From: Rhodospirillales bacterium
GTDB taxonomy: Bacteria > Pseudomonadota > Alphaproteobacteria > UBA8366 > Aestuariispiraceae
Direction of reading: 5' to 3'
Length of the DNA: 64,000 bases
NCBI GenBank assembly: GCA_002696645.1
Contig: NZSA01000023.1
Span: forward strand, 32,615 to 96,614
The translations under genes and the position numbers were made by a program. Under the pieces are notes generated by a model that was not told the DNA's origin, did no database searches, and saw only the letters and a list, made by a program, of their open reading frames with translations. Of the stretch, positions 44,101 through 49,920 are shown one piece after another; the stretch's first letter is position 1, and each line of letters starts with the position of its first letter.

Positions 44101-45612
44101 CTTAAGGCGGAAGAAGTTTCAGGGCAGGTATCGGGCAGCGGGTCGATTGATCTGTCTGATATCAAGCTTGCTGATCTGGAACAGGCACAGGGAATGGCCA
44201 CACAGATCACTTTGGATCTGAAGGCCGGTCGTCTTTCCGCCAAACTGACCGGGCAAGGCGCCGGACTGGAAAAGGCGGATATGTCGGGGGAGATTCCACT
44301 GACCGTTTCTTTGGCACAACCGGGTTTCCGTATGCAGACGGACGCGCCGATATCTGTTGAGGCAGACCTTCTGGCGGATATGGGCAAGGTCTGGGCGTTG
44401 CTGCCCCTGCCGGAGCATGTCGTAACAGGGGATGTTGGCGTGAATGCCCAGATCGCGGGAACCATGGATAGCCCCCGCATAACGGGAACGGCCAGTCTTG
44501 CGGATATCGCCTATGAAAATATCGAATTCGGCACCATCGTACGGCATGTAACAGGCAAGGTTCGCTTCGAGGATCGCCGGATTGTTGTAGAGTCTTTGAC
44601 GGGGGAAGATCCTGCCGGCTCAAAATTTGCTGTGGCGGGGCAGGGGGAACTGGCAGCGGATGCTGCGCAACTGTCCGCAACGGTTAAGGCACAGAATTTT
44701 CAGGTCATCCAGAATGATTCGATGAAAGTATGGTCAGATATTGATCTGGCAATAAAACTGGCAGATTCAGACTCCTTGATTTCAGGCACGGTAACGGTTC
44801 GCAAGGGAGAGATTAATCTAGCCGCCGCCTTGCCGCCCAGTATACCCACCCTGGATGTGCAGGAAGATGGGCGCGTCACATCAACCGACAAAGATGGCAC
44901 TGCGGGACCGGCGATTGGCCTGGATATTCAAATCAATCTGCCAGGTCAGGTTTTTGTGCGCGGCCGTGGTCTGGATTCTGAATGGCAGGGAAATCTGAAA
45001 GTTGAGGGCACAACGGCAGCTCCAAGAATCTCCGGCTTGCTGAGCGCAAAGCGCGGTAAGTTTGACGTAATTGGCAAGAGTTTCACTCTTGAGGATTCCA
45101 CCATTCGTTTTCTGGCCGGGGATCGCATTGATCCTGTTTTAGGAATCCGCGGTGTCTATCAGGCTGAAGACCTGACCGTAATCGCACGCCTGGCCGGCCC
45201 AGCCAGCAAGCCAGATGTCATCCTGGAATCCCAGCCATCCCTACCAGAAGATGAGATTCTAAGCCGTGTCCTGTTTGGCAAAACCAAGGGACGTCTGAAT
45301 GCTGCGGAGGCCGTACAACTGGCCGCGTCCGTATCTGAGCTTTCGGGAGGCGGGTCCGGTCTGGATATTCTGGGCAGCCTGCGTCGGTTCGCCGGGGTTG
45401 ATGTGCTGGAAGTGGGGGCCGGAGAGAGCGGTGCGCAGGTGAAGGCCGGGAAGTATATCGCCGATGGTGTCTATGTCGGCGCCAAGCAGGGGTCAGCCCC
45501 TGGCTCCAGCAGTGTGGAGGTTGAGGTCGAAGTGACCCCCAATATCTCCGTGAATACCGAAAGCGGCCAAACCGACAGCAGCGTTGGCGTTCAATTTAAA
45601 TGGGATTACTGA
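41185..45612 (+). CDS. tamB: TamB/AsmA-like bridging protein
   Basis: At 1475 aa this is the largest protein in the window. A single N-terminal membrane anchor (LLKSVLGVFAGTLLCLGAAGAW, residues about 19-40) is followed by a very long beta-rich, repetitive periplasmic part that forms a hydrophobic groove. The C-terminal TamB domain (DUF490, about 1130-1475) includes GEINLAAALPPSIPTLDV, FVRGRGLDSEWQGNLKV, KFDVIGKSFTL and ends in a barrel-like aromatic strand (GVQFKWDY). It spans the periplasm and partners TamA, encoded immediately upstream. It may act in lipid transport to the outer membrane. Confidence 0.92.
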   Translation: MQTNTREPESEGLRPKRRLLKSVLGVFAGTLLCLGAAGAWLTATESGLKTLINWGQAPLEAALGGSVQISGVSGSLWDELTVQSFDLSMPDSGLAVSAKAFRLHWRPTKLVGGIVRIDELGASDVTVTLSPTTSAPPVEEETGPFAVPRLPIQLDIRKIDFPVVSVSLDDKTTYQASVQSALESQQDGTLHADLRVAAQKDGVPADNLTGTAQIGTGSEAPFTISLTGKLPPDGLVWSLTGLEPAMRRQMDIGLDVSGTVGDMSGSVSIMTRDMATLDAKITGDLASDSKRVSLQGVVDLMSGDALGLPATLNGPKDLSIALQWDPDQTLAVTHFQVSQKDLLDAQGSGSLSLQTDAIDASLGVSLSSQAASILDPDLSYQSATVSAQVSGTLSEPSLTGQVTVGGLSGYDMTFGELVANLAVRGDDDGSLDYETDIKGTGVSWPNPDIQALAGSELTLRSSGSIAQDFQTIGPFELTIDPLDVEASGTLTLASDGAVDGEHLRIRLGDLAKLSGLAGIDLKGAAEVDLAGLAVASDGGVSTQINIALQDLFVLDPETTSRIGPTATLAASVRRASDGAMTIALDSLRARPGLVSGNIALSSDMETVQGTLKGEVSTQAIPPVPDLIFQSDTLPFTLAVNGSVAAPQATLRTEPIDLRYLAYSIVKSQISADLTWRETVPVVDVDTRAVVNGEPVTASLQLEAEESQFILNDVAINGLDATVTGDITLPDYAMPATGGLTVTAKSIRQAAGFASLSGLEGALSATLTLSAGKDNPTAQAARVKASLDRFGGDDDSIAAGITARSLTLDGSIDDLVELSGLRATVTGQRIMAATVTLDQVDATFSGGVEAGEVTLSLVGKDTSDPNQAKPISVKAQAAFSTQGETTQITLASLSGGYGGIPVSLVKPGRILLDPAGLKEVGASLALADGQADIAYTRSAADAATATVQISKLPISPFLALQGMSDVSGTLDATLKAEEVSGQVSGSGSIDLSDIKLADLEQAQGMATQITLDLKAGRLSAKLTGQGAGLEKADMSGEIPLTVSLAQPGFRMQTDAPISVEADLLADMGKVWALLPLPEHVVTGDVGVNAQIAGTMDSPRITGTASLADIAYENIEFGTIVRHVTGKVRFEDRRIVVESLTGEDPAGSKFAVAGQGELAADAAQLSATVKAQNFQVIQNDSMKVWSDIDLAIKLADSDSLISGTVTVRKGEINLAAALPPSIPTLDVQEDGRVTSTDKDGTAGPAIGLDIQINLPGQVFVRGRGLDSEWQGNLKVEGTTAAPRISGLLSAKRGKFDVIGKSFTLEDSTIRFLAGDRIDPVLGIRGVYQAEDLTVIARLAGPASKPDVILESQPSLPEDEILSRVLFGKTKGRLNAAEAVQLAASVSELSGGGSGLDILGSLRRFAGVDVLEVGAGESGAQVKAGKYIADGVYVGAKQGSAPGSSSVEVEVEVTPNISVNTESGQTDSSVGVQFKWDY

Positions 45613-45619
45613 CCCGCTG

Positions 45620-46069
45620 TTACAGCACCATGCGATAGCGTACATGGCCGTCTTCGCCGCCCGTCAGTTTATCATACAGCGCGCGGGCGGTTGTGTTGCC
45701 CACATTGGTGTTCCAGTACAGACGCTCGCATCCGGCTGATTTCGCAGCCTCTTTTACAGCCATGATCAAGGCACGCCCGACACCTTTCCCCCGTGCAGTG
45801 TCCAGAACAAACAAGTCTTCCAGATAGCAATCCCCGACATCAATCCAGGTGCTGGGATGCCTCAGATACGTCACAATGCCAAGCGCCGTGCCATCGGCCT
45901 GGCGGGCGATAAAACTGTTAATCGTATGATCGGGATCCAGGATACGCCGCCACGTCAATGCGGTCTGAGAATCCGAAACGGGCGCTTTATAGAAGGCACA
46001 ATAGCCTGCCCATAGGGCATTCCAGTCTGTCCAATCGGACTGTTGAACCGGGGATACTTCAATCGTCAT
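45620..46069 (-). CDS. GNAT-family N-acetyltransferase
   Basis: The 149-aa protein has the acetyl-CoA pyrophosphate motif ARGKGVGRALIMAV near residue 92, the beta-4 strand YLEDLFV and the C-terminal YWNTNVGNTTARALYDKL motif B. The acceptor is unknown; amino acid or polyamine acetylation are typical. It overlaps the end of the aminotransferase gene by 11 bp, so a functional link to amino-acid metabolism is reasonable. It is convergent with tamB, 7 bp away. Confidence 0.85.
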   Translation of the reverse strand: MTIEVSPVQQSDWTDWNALWAGYCAFYKAPVSDSQTALTWRRILDPDHTINSFIARQADGTALGIVTYLRHPSTWIDVGDCYLEDLFVLDTARGKGVGRALIMAVKEAAKSAGCERLYWNTNVGNTTARALYDKLTGGEDGHVRYRMVL

Positions 46070-46973
46070 AAGTCACCTCCAGGCGCAGGTCCGGGCGGGC
46101 ATGCCAGTCCCAGAACAGGTTTTTGATCTTTAACGTCACGGGGCCAGGCGCGTCATTGCCATAAATCCGGTCGTCCAGCCGACGGATAGGCATAATTCCC
46201 CCGGCCGTTGTGCAGGCAAAAGCTTCGTCGGCTTGCTTGAATTCTTCGATGGAGATGGGCCTGATTTCACTGGGAAGATTCAGGGTCTGGCACAATTCCA
46301 AGACCGTCCTGCGGGTTATTCCCTCCAACGCGCCGCGATTGGGCGTAACGACGGTGTCATTGATTATCGCAAAGACATTGAAGCCAGGCCCTTCGCAGAT
46401 ATAGCCATCCGCATCGGCCAGCAGGGCATTGTCCGCACCCGCATCTTCAGCCTCAAACAGGCCATAGGTCATGTCGCCCCAGTGATAATTCTTCACCGTC
46501 GGGTCAACGGATTCCGGCGGAATGCGAATGGATTTAGGGATGATTAGATGGGCGCCGCGCTGAATAACAGGTTCCGGGAAAACCCAGACCCACGGCCTGG
46601 CATAGGCAATAAATTTGTTTTCGCATGCGCTGGGCAGACGGGTCGGGCGCACGGGCGTTCCGCGCAGGCAGACCATCGCAACATAGGACGTCCGCAGTCC
46701 GGATCGCCGAACACAATCAATCAGGATCTGGCGCATGTCATCGCGTGATTGTGGCACGGACATACGCAAAGCTTTCATGGAGGCGGCAAAGCGGTCCAGG
46801 TGATCTTCCAACCGAAAGAACGCCCCATCCCAGACGGAAACCACATCATAGGTGGCATCCGACCGGACCAGCCCCCAATCCCCTACACCGATTTTTGCCT
46901 CGCTGAGGGGAATAAAATCCCCCTCCATCCAGGCAATGCCGTCCGCAGGATTAAGAATCTGTTTCTCGGTCAT
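46059..46973 (-). CDS. Class IV PLP-dependent aminotransferase (BCAT/D-amino acid transaminase-like)
   Basis: The 304-aa protein has fold-type IV features: VGDWGLVRSDATYDVVSVWDG at the substrate entrance, the PLP Lys in TVKNYHWGDMTYGLFEAE (near 160), ALLADADGYICEGPGFNVFAI, GITRRTVLELC and the TTAGGIMPI loop. These match branched-chain or D-amino-acid aminotransferases. The residues that separate the two groups are not decisive here. A GNAT gene follows with an 11-bp overlap. The gene points away from the cassette at 47054. Confidence 0.85.
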   Translation of the reverse strand: MTEKQILNPADGIAWMEGDFIPLSEAKIGVGDWGLVRSDATYDVVSVWDGAFFRLEDHLDRFAASMKALRMSVPQSRDDMRQILIDCVRRSGLRTSYVAMVCLRGTPVRPTRLPSACENKFIAYARPWVWVFPEPVIQRGAHLIIPKSIRIPPESVDPTVKNYHWGDMTYGLFEAEDAGADNALLADADGYICEGPGFNVFAIINDTVVTPNRGALEGITRRTVLELCQTLNLPSEIRPISIEEFKQADEAFACTTAGGIMPIRRLDDRIYGNDAPGPVTLKIKNLFWDWHARPDLRLEVTYDD

Positions 46974-47053
46974 ATTGATATCTTATGGTTGAATAATTGT
47001 GAGGGTGACGTCATTCTTTTCGTCGTGAAATGGGGCATTTGGGGAACTGTCGC

Positions 47054-47536
47054 GTGCTGAAGTACCTGCATTTTACAGATCTAACAGGGACGGTAAACCT
47101 TGTGGAGGAGGTTGCAAACGCCTTATCTCCGATTGATCCGCCTCATATCGACGGTGTCGATGCCGCTGCACTTTTTGATGCGTTGAAAAAATTGGCAGAG
47201 ATTTCCCTCAATCGGCGCTACGAATGGAAGAGCTCATCCGTTCGGTTTGCAGATTTGACCGGAAAGCTGCATCGGGCGGAGTTGTATAGGGCTTCCGTTG
47301 GCGATGTCGAAGCGTATTTTACCTGTTTGGAAGATGCCAGTGACCAAGACACGGTAAAGATGGTTCTGCTGTCATTTGGCCCGGTTGAGCTAGATCCCTC
47401 TCGCGCTGCTGGCAATGAGGCACAAGCGCTGGTGAGCTATCAGGTTTTTTGGGGACTTAGCGCTGCATCACGGGTCATAGCACTGGATCGGTTACGGCGA
47501 TATCTTAACCGGTCAGGATGGGTGCTTGTTTTTTAA
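47054..47536 (+). CDS. Small protein of unknown function, first gene of a three-gene cassette
   Basis: The product is 160 aa from a GTG with GGGGAA 7 nt upstream; an ATG at 47030 adds eight residues but has no ribosome site. The sequence is soluble, mixed alpha/beta, with no recognised motif; a short LNRRYEWKSSSVRFADLTGKLHRAELYRAS stretch is positively charged, and the end SRVIALDRLRRYLNRSGWVLVF is amphipathic. I do not recognise a family. It lies between an aminotransferase and nrdB and is followed by two other orphan genes on the same strand. Confidence 0.5.
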   Translation: MLKYLHFTDLTGTVNLVEEVANALSPIDPPHIDGVDAAALFDALKKLAEISLNRRYEWKSSSVRFADLTGKLHRAELYRASVGDVEAYFTCLEDASDQDTVKMVLLSFGPVELDPSRAAGNEAQALVSYQVFWGLSAASRVIALDRLRRYLNRSGWVLVF

Positions 47537-47548
47537 CCAACCATTGGT

Positions 47549-47578
47549 TTGGAATTTTTCGCGGAATTATTATATAGT
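47549..47578 (+). promoter_or_regulatory. Candidate promoter for the two small genes at 47604-48083
   Basis: TTGGAA (47549-47554) and TATAGT (47573-47578) are separated by 18 bp in an AT-rich gap. The short palindrome AACCATTGGTT (47536-47546) lies just upstream of the -35. A transcript would start about 20 bp before the GTG at 47604. Confidence 0.4.
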
Positions 47579-47603
47579 GTGTGAATGAGAAGGAGTAACA
47601 GTC

Positions 47604-47792
47604 GTGCTGTCGTTTGAAAAATCTTTGAAAGTCATCGATAAAATTGATGATGACGCCGTTGCGGCTCGAAAGAATGATCCGCTGCCTATCGTGCGCGTTG
47701 ACCTCAGTGATTGTCTAGACTCCAGCGATGTTGACGCTCGTTTGAAGGACCGCCTGGGTGTATCCGCAGCGCAACGTCTTATTGCGGGATAA
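47604..47792 (+). CDS. 62-aa protein of unknown function
   Basis: The GTG start has an excellent GAAGGAG 8 nt upstream, which makes this short frame credible. The protein is acidic and soluble: a helix-forming N-terminus (FEKSLKVIDKIDDDAVAAR) followed by PLPIVRVDLSDCLDSSDVDARLKDRLGVSAAQRL. I see no domain. A membrane-protein gene begins 9 bp after its stop, so the two are likely co-expressed. The pairing of a small acidic protein with a small membrane protein recalls toxin-antidote or regulator-effector pairs, but there is no direct evidence. Confidence 0.5.
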   Translation: MLSFEKSLKVIDKIDDDAVAARKNDPLPIVRVDLSDCLDSSDVDARLKDRLGVSAAQRLIAG

Positions 47793-47801
47793 TACGTCAC
47801 A

Positions 47802-48083
47802 GTGGATTATTCTTCGGATGATCTAGCGATATTCTCTTCGGCTCTGAGCATAATCGGGTCAATTCTGTTGGCCGTTCCCTTTGTCACAGACCTATTGGGC
47901 AAATTAGATCGGTCACGGAAAATCAAAGACGCTCAATCGGAACCTGACGCCATCCGGCGCGCGTTGAGAGATAACCTGACAGAGCAGGTTTTAACCTCAG
48001 GAAAATGGTCCACATTTTGTGGGATTGTCGGAATTGTTATGCTGGTCGCGGCAGCACTTCTTTATTATAAATCAATTCACTAG
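47802..48083 (+). CDS. 93-aa two-helix membrane protein of unknown function
   Basis: The GTG start lies 9 bp after the preceding stop. Two hydrophobic segments are clear: IFSSALSIIGSILLAVPFV (about residues 9-28) and FCGIVGIVMLVAAALLYY (about 71-89). They are separated by a charged loop of about 40 residues (GKLDRSRKIKDAQ...RRALRDNLTEQ) that should face the cytoplasm. No family is recognised. It is convergent with nrdB, with only 10 bp between stops. Confidence 0.5.
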   Translation: MDYSSDDLAIFSSALSIIGSILLAVPFVTDLLGKLDRSRKIKDAQSEPDAIRRALRDNLTEQVLTSGKWSTFCGIVGIVMLVAAALLYYKSIH

Positions 48084-48093
48084 CTAAATTTTC

Positions 48094-49053
48094 TTATGCG
48101 AACGCGTCTTCCCAGGTGCCTTGGGTGGAGGCTTTTGAATATTCGGTCGCCCGGTTTTCGAAGAAGTTTGCGTGTTCAACGCCATTGAGCATTTCATCCA
48201 TCCAGCGCAGCGGGTTTTTTGCTGAATTATACATTGGCTGCAGGCCCAGTTGGGTTAAGCGACGGTCGGCGATATAGCGGATATATTCCTTCACGTCCGA
48301 CCCGCTCAATCCCTCAACCGCGCCCATTTCAAAGGCCAGATCGATGAAGGAATCTTCGTGGCTGACAATGGTGTCGCAGGCCGTGTACAGGTCTTTCTGA
48401 AGTTGTTCGTTCCAGACTTCCGGATTTTCCGACACGAATGTTTTAAACAGTTTGATGATCGACGCGGTATGCAGCGACTCATCGCGCACGGACCAACTGA
48501 CAATCTGGCCCATGCCTTTCATCTTGTTATGGCGCGGGAAATTCATCAGCATTGCGAAACTGGCGAACAGTTGCAGCCCCTCTGTGAAGGCCCCGAACAC
48601 CGCCAGTGTCTTTGCAATGTCTTCCTTGGTGCTGACGCCCCAGACCTGCATATAGTCGTATTTATCCTTCATTTCCTTGTATTTAAGGAAGGCAGTGTAT
48701 TCGACCTCCGGCATGCCGATCGTGTCCAGCAAATGGCTGTAGGCGGCAACATGCACGGTTTCGATGTTAGAAAATGCCGACAGCATCATCTGGATTTCGG
48801 TGGGCTGGAATACCTGGGAATAATGCTTCATGTAGCAATTGTTAACTTCAACATCCGCCTGCGTGAAGAAGCGGAAAATCTGGGTCAGAAGATTGCGCTC
48901 CCCCTCGCTCAAGGTGCGATGCCAATCCTTCACATCATCAGCCAGGGGCACTTCTTCCGGCAGCCAGTGAATACGCTGTTGCGTCAACCATGCCTCGTAA
49001 GCCCATGGATAATTGAAGGGTTTGTAAACGGGGCTTGCATTGAGAAGGGTCAT
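48094..49053 (-). CDS. nrdB: Class Ia ribonucleotide reductase, small (radical) subunit
   Basis: The 319-aa protein holds the di-iron and radical residues. ETVHVAAY matches E. coli Glu115, His118 and Tyr122 by spacing, an upstream Asp sits in FFTQADVEVNN, and Glu in GAFTEGLQLF and DESLH (Glu/His) supply the rest. The C-terminal tail GTWEDAFA should dock to NrdA. It supplies the tyrosyl radical for dNTP synthesis. No nrdA lies beside it; the gene downstream is convergent. Two NrdR boxes and three DnaA-like boxes precede it, so control by dNTP level and replication state is likely. Confidence 0.95.
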   Translation of the reverse strand: MTLLNASPVYKPFNYPWAYEAWLTQQRIHWLPEEVPLADDVKDWHRTLSEGERNLLTQIFRFFTQADVEVNNCYMKHYSQVFQPTEIQMMLSAFSNIETVHVAAYSHLLDTIGMPEVEYTAFLKYKEMKDKYDYMQVWGVSTKEDIAKTLAVFGAFTEGLQLFASFAMLMNFPRHNKMKGMGQIVSWSVRDESLHTASIIKLFKTFVSENPEVWNEQLQKDLYTACDTIVSHEDSFIDLAFEMGAVEGLSGSDVKEYIRYIADRRLTQLGLQPMYNSAKNPLRWMDEMLNGVEHANFFENRATEYSKASTQGTWEDAFA

Positions 49054-49096
49054 GGTCGGCCTTTATATAATGCTGGAGGTTTATTCTCTCCCAAGG

Positions 49097-49143
49097 ATAG
49101 TATATATGGTGTGGATGGCAAGAGGATAATCTATATATTGTGG
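49097..49143 (-). promoter_or_regulatory. Pair of NrdR boxes upstream of nrdB
   Basis: On the minus strand, ACACCATATATACTAT (49112-49097) and CCACAATATATAGATT (49143-49128) both match the NrdR consensus ACACwATATATwGTGT closely. Their centres are 31 bp apart, three helical turns, the standard arrangement for cooperative NrdR binding. The proximal box overlaps a likely -10 region. Confidence 0.85.
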
Positions 49144-49144
49144 T

Positions 49145-49176
49145 TTATCCCCAGCTTTTCCCCAGACTTGTCCACC
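49145..49176 (+). promoter_or_regulatory. Three tandem DnaA-like boxes beside the NrdR sites
   Basis: TTATCCCCA (49145-49153), TTTTCCCCA (49156-49164) and TTGTCCACC (49168-49176) each resemble the DnaA box TTATCCACA with one to three differences. They are spaced 11 and 12 bp apart, on the same helical face. DnaA control of nrd genes is known in E. coli; here it is an inference. Confidence 0.5.
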
Positions 49177-49243
49177 GAAAAAATCGTGACAATGGATTCA
49201 GTGGTGCTGCAAAGCGTCTTGGACTTGTCTTCTCTCGTGGCAT
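49145..49243 (-). CDS. Possible 32-residue small ORF upstream of nrdB
   Basis: An ATG at 49243 follows a strong AAGGAG at 8 nt spacing and opens a 32-codon frame ending TAA. The predicted peptide is basic and aromatic (MPREKTSPRRFAAPLNPLSR at the start, ending GKSWG). The last codons coincide with the DnaA-like boxes. It could be a real small protein, a leader peptide of nrdB or a chance ORF; no coding statistics are available at this length. Confidence 0.25.
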   Translation of the reverse strand: MPREKTSPRRFAAPLNPLSRFFRWTSLGKSWG

Positions 49244-49293
49244 CGGGAACTCTCCTTCAAGATAACAGCAACATTTGTCGGGAGTGAGAAAAG

Positions 49294-49905
49294 ATGGAAA
49301 AGCCTAGGACTTATTCTTTGGAGGGCGTCCGCCCGGTCATTGATCCTACCGCCTATGTGCATCCAACCGCTGTTCTGATCGGGGACGCGATTGTCGGGCC
49401 GCGATGCTATGTCGGACCTGGTGCGGTCATGCGGGGAGATTTCGGTCGTGTTGTGATGGAGGAAGGGTCTAATCTGCAGGATAACTGTATTATGCATGCC
49501 TTTCCCGGTATGGATTGCGTGATCGAGGTGGATGGTCATATTGGCCATGGCGCAATCCTGCATGGCTGCCGCGTGAAGCGGAATGCGCTGGTGGGCATGA
49601 ATTCCGTGGTGATGGATGGCGCAATTATTGGCGACAGCGCCATGGTTGCCGCCATGGCTTTCGTTAAGGCCGGGTTTGAGGTGCCAGACGGTATGCTGGC
49701 GGCGGGCACGCCTGCGAAGATTCTGCGCGCCCTGTCTGAAAAGGAAATCGCCTGGAAAGAAGAAGGCACCAAGGATTATCAACGCCTGTCTGAGCGTTGC
49801 CACGCGACTCTGACATTGTGCGATCCCTTGGCTGAAGTGGAACAAAACCGCCCAAAGCTCAGCGCCGGAGAGTCCATCCCGCTGTTTCAGACGAAACGGA
49901 AGTGA
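49294..49905 (+). CDS. Gamma-carbonic-anhydrase/PaaY-like hexapeptide-repeat protein
   Basis: The 203-aa protein forms a left-handed beta helix from hexapeptide repeats (VIDPTAYVHPTAVLIGDAIVGPRCYVGPGAVMRGDFG ...). Zinc-ligand His residues of the gamma class appear in CIMHAF, GHIGHGAILHG, and a following GMNSVVMDGAIIGDSAMVAAMAFVKAG. The C-terminal 40 residues are helical, as in PaaY, a thioesterase of phenylacetate metabolism. No paa genes are adjacent, so either a carbonic anhydrase-like or an acyl-CoA-related role is possible. The start has GGGAGTGAG upstream. Confidence 0.8.
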   Translation: MEKPRTYSLEGVRPVIDPTAYVHPTAVLIGDAIVGPRCYVGPGAVMRGDFGRVVMEEGSNLQDNCIMHAFPGMDCVIEVDGHIGHGAILHGCRVKRNALVGMNSVVMDGAIIGDSAMVAAMAFVKAGFEVPDGMLAAGTPAKILRALSEKEIAWKEEGTKDYQRLSERCHATLTLCDPLAEVEQNRPKLSAGESIPLFQTKRK

Positions 49906-49920
49906 TCAGAGATTAAACAC

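Noticed and set aside
47604-48083. Naming the small pair a toxin-antitoxin system
   Set aside because: Size and spacing fit, but neither protein matches a known toxin or antitoxin; it is reported only as a cassette of unknown function.
48358-49287. 309-codon plus-strand frame opposite nrdB
   Set aside because: It is antisense to NrdB and extends through the NrdR/DnaA control region; no domain is seen.
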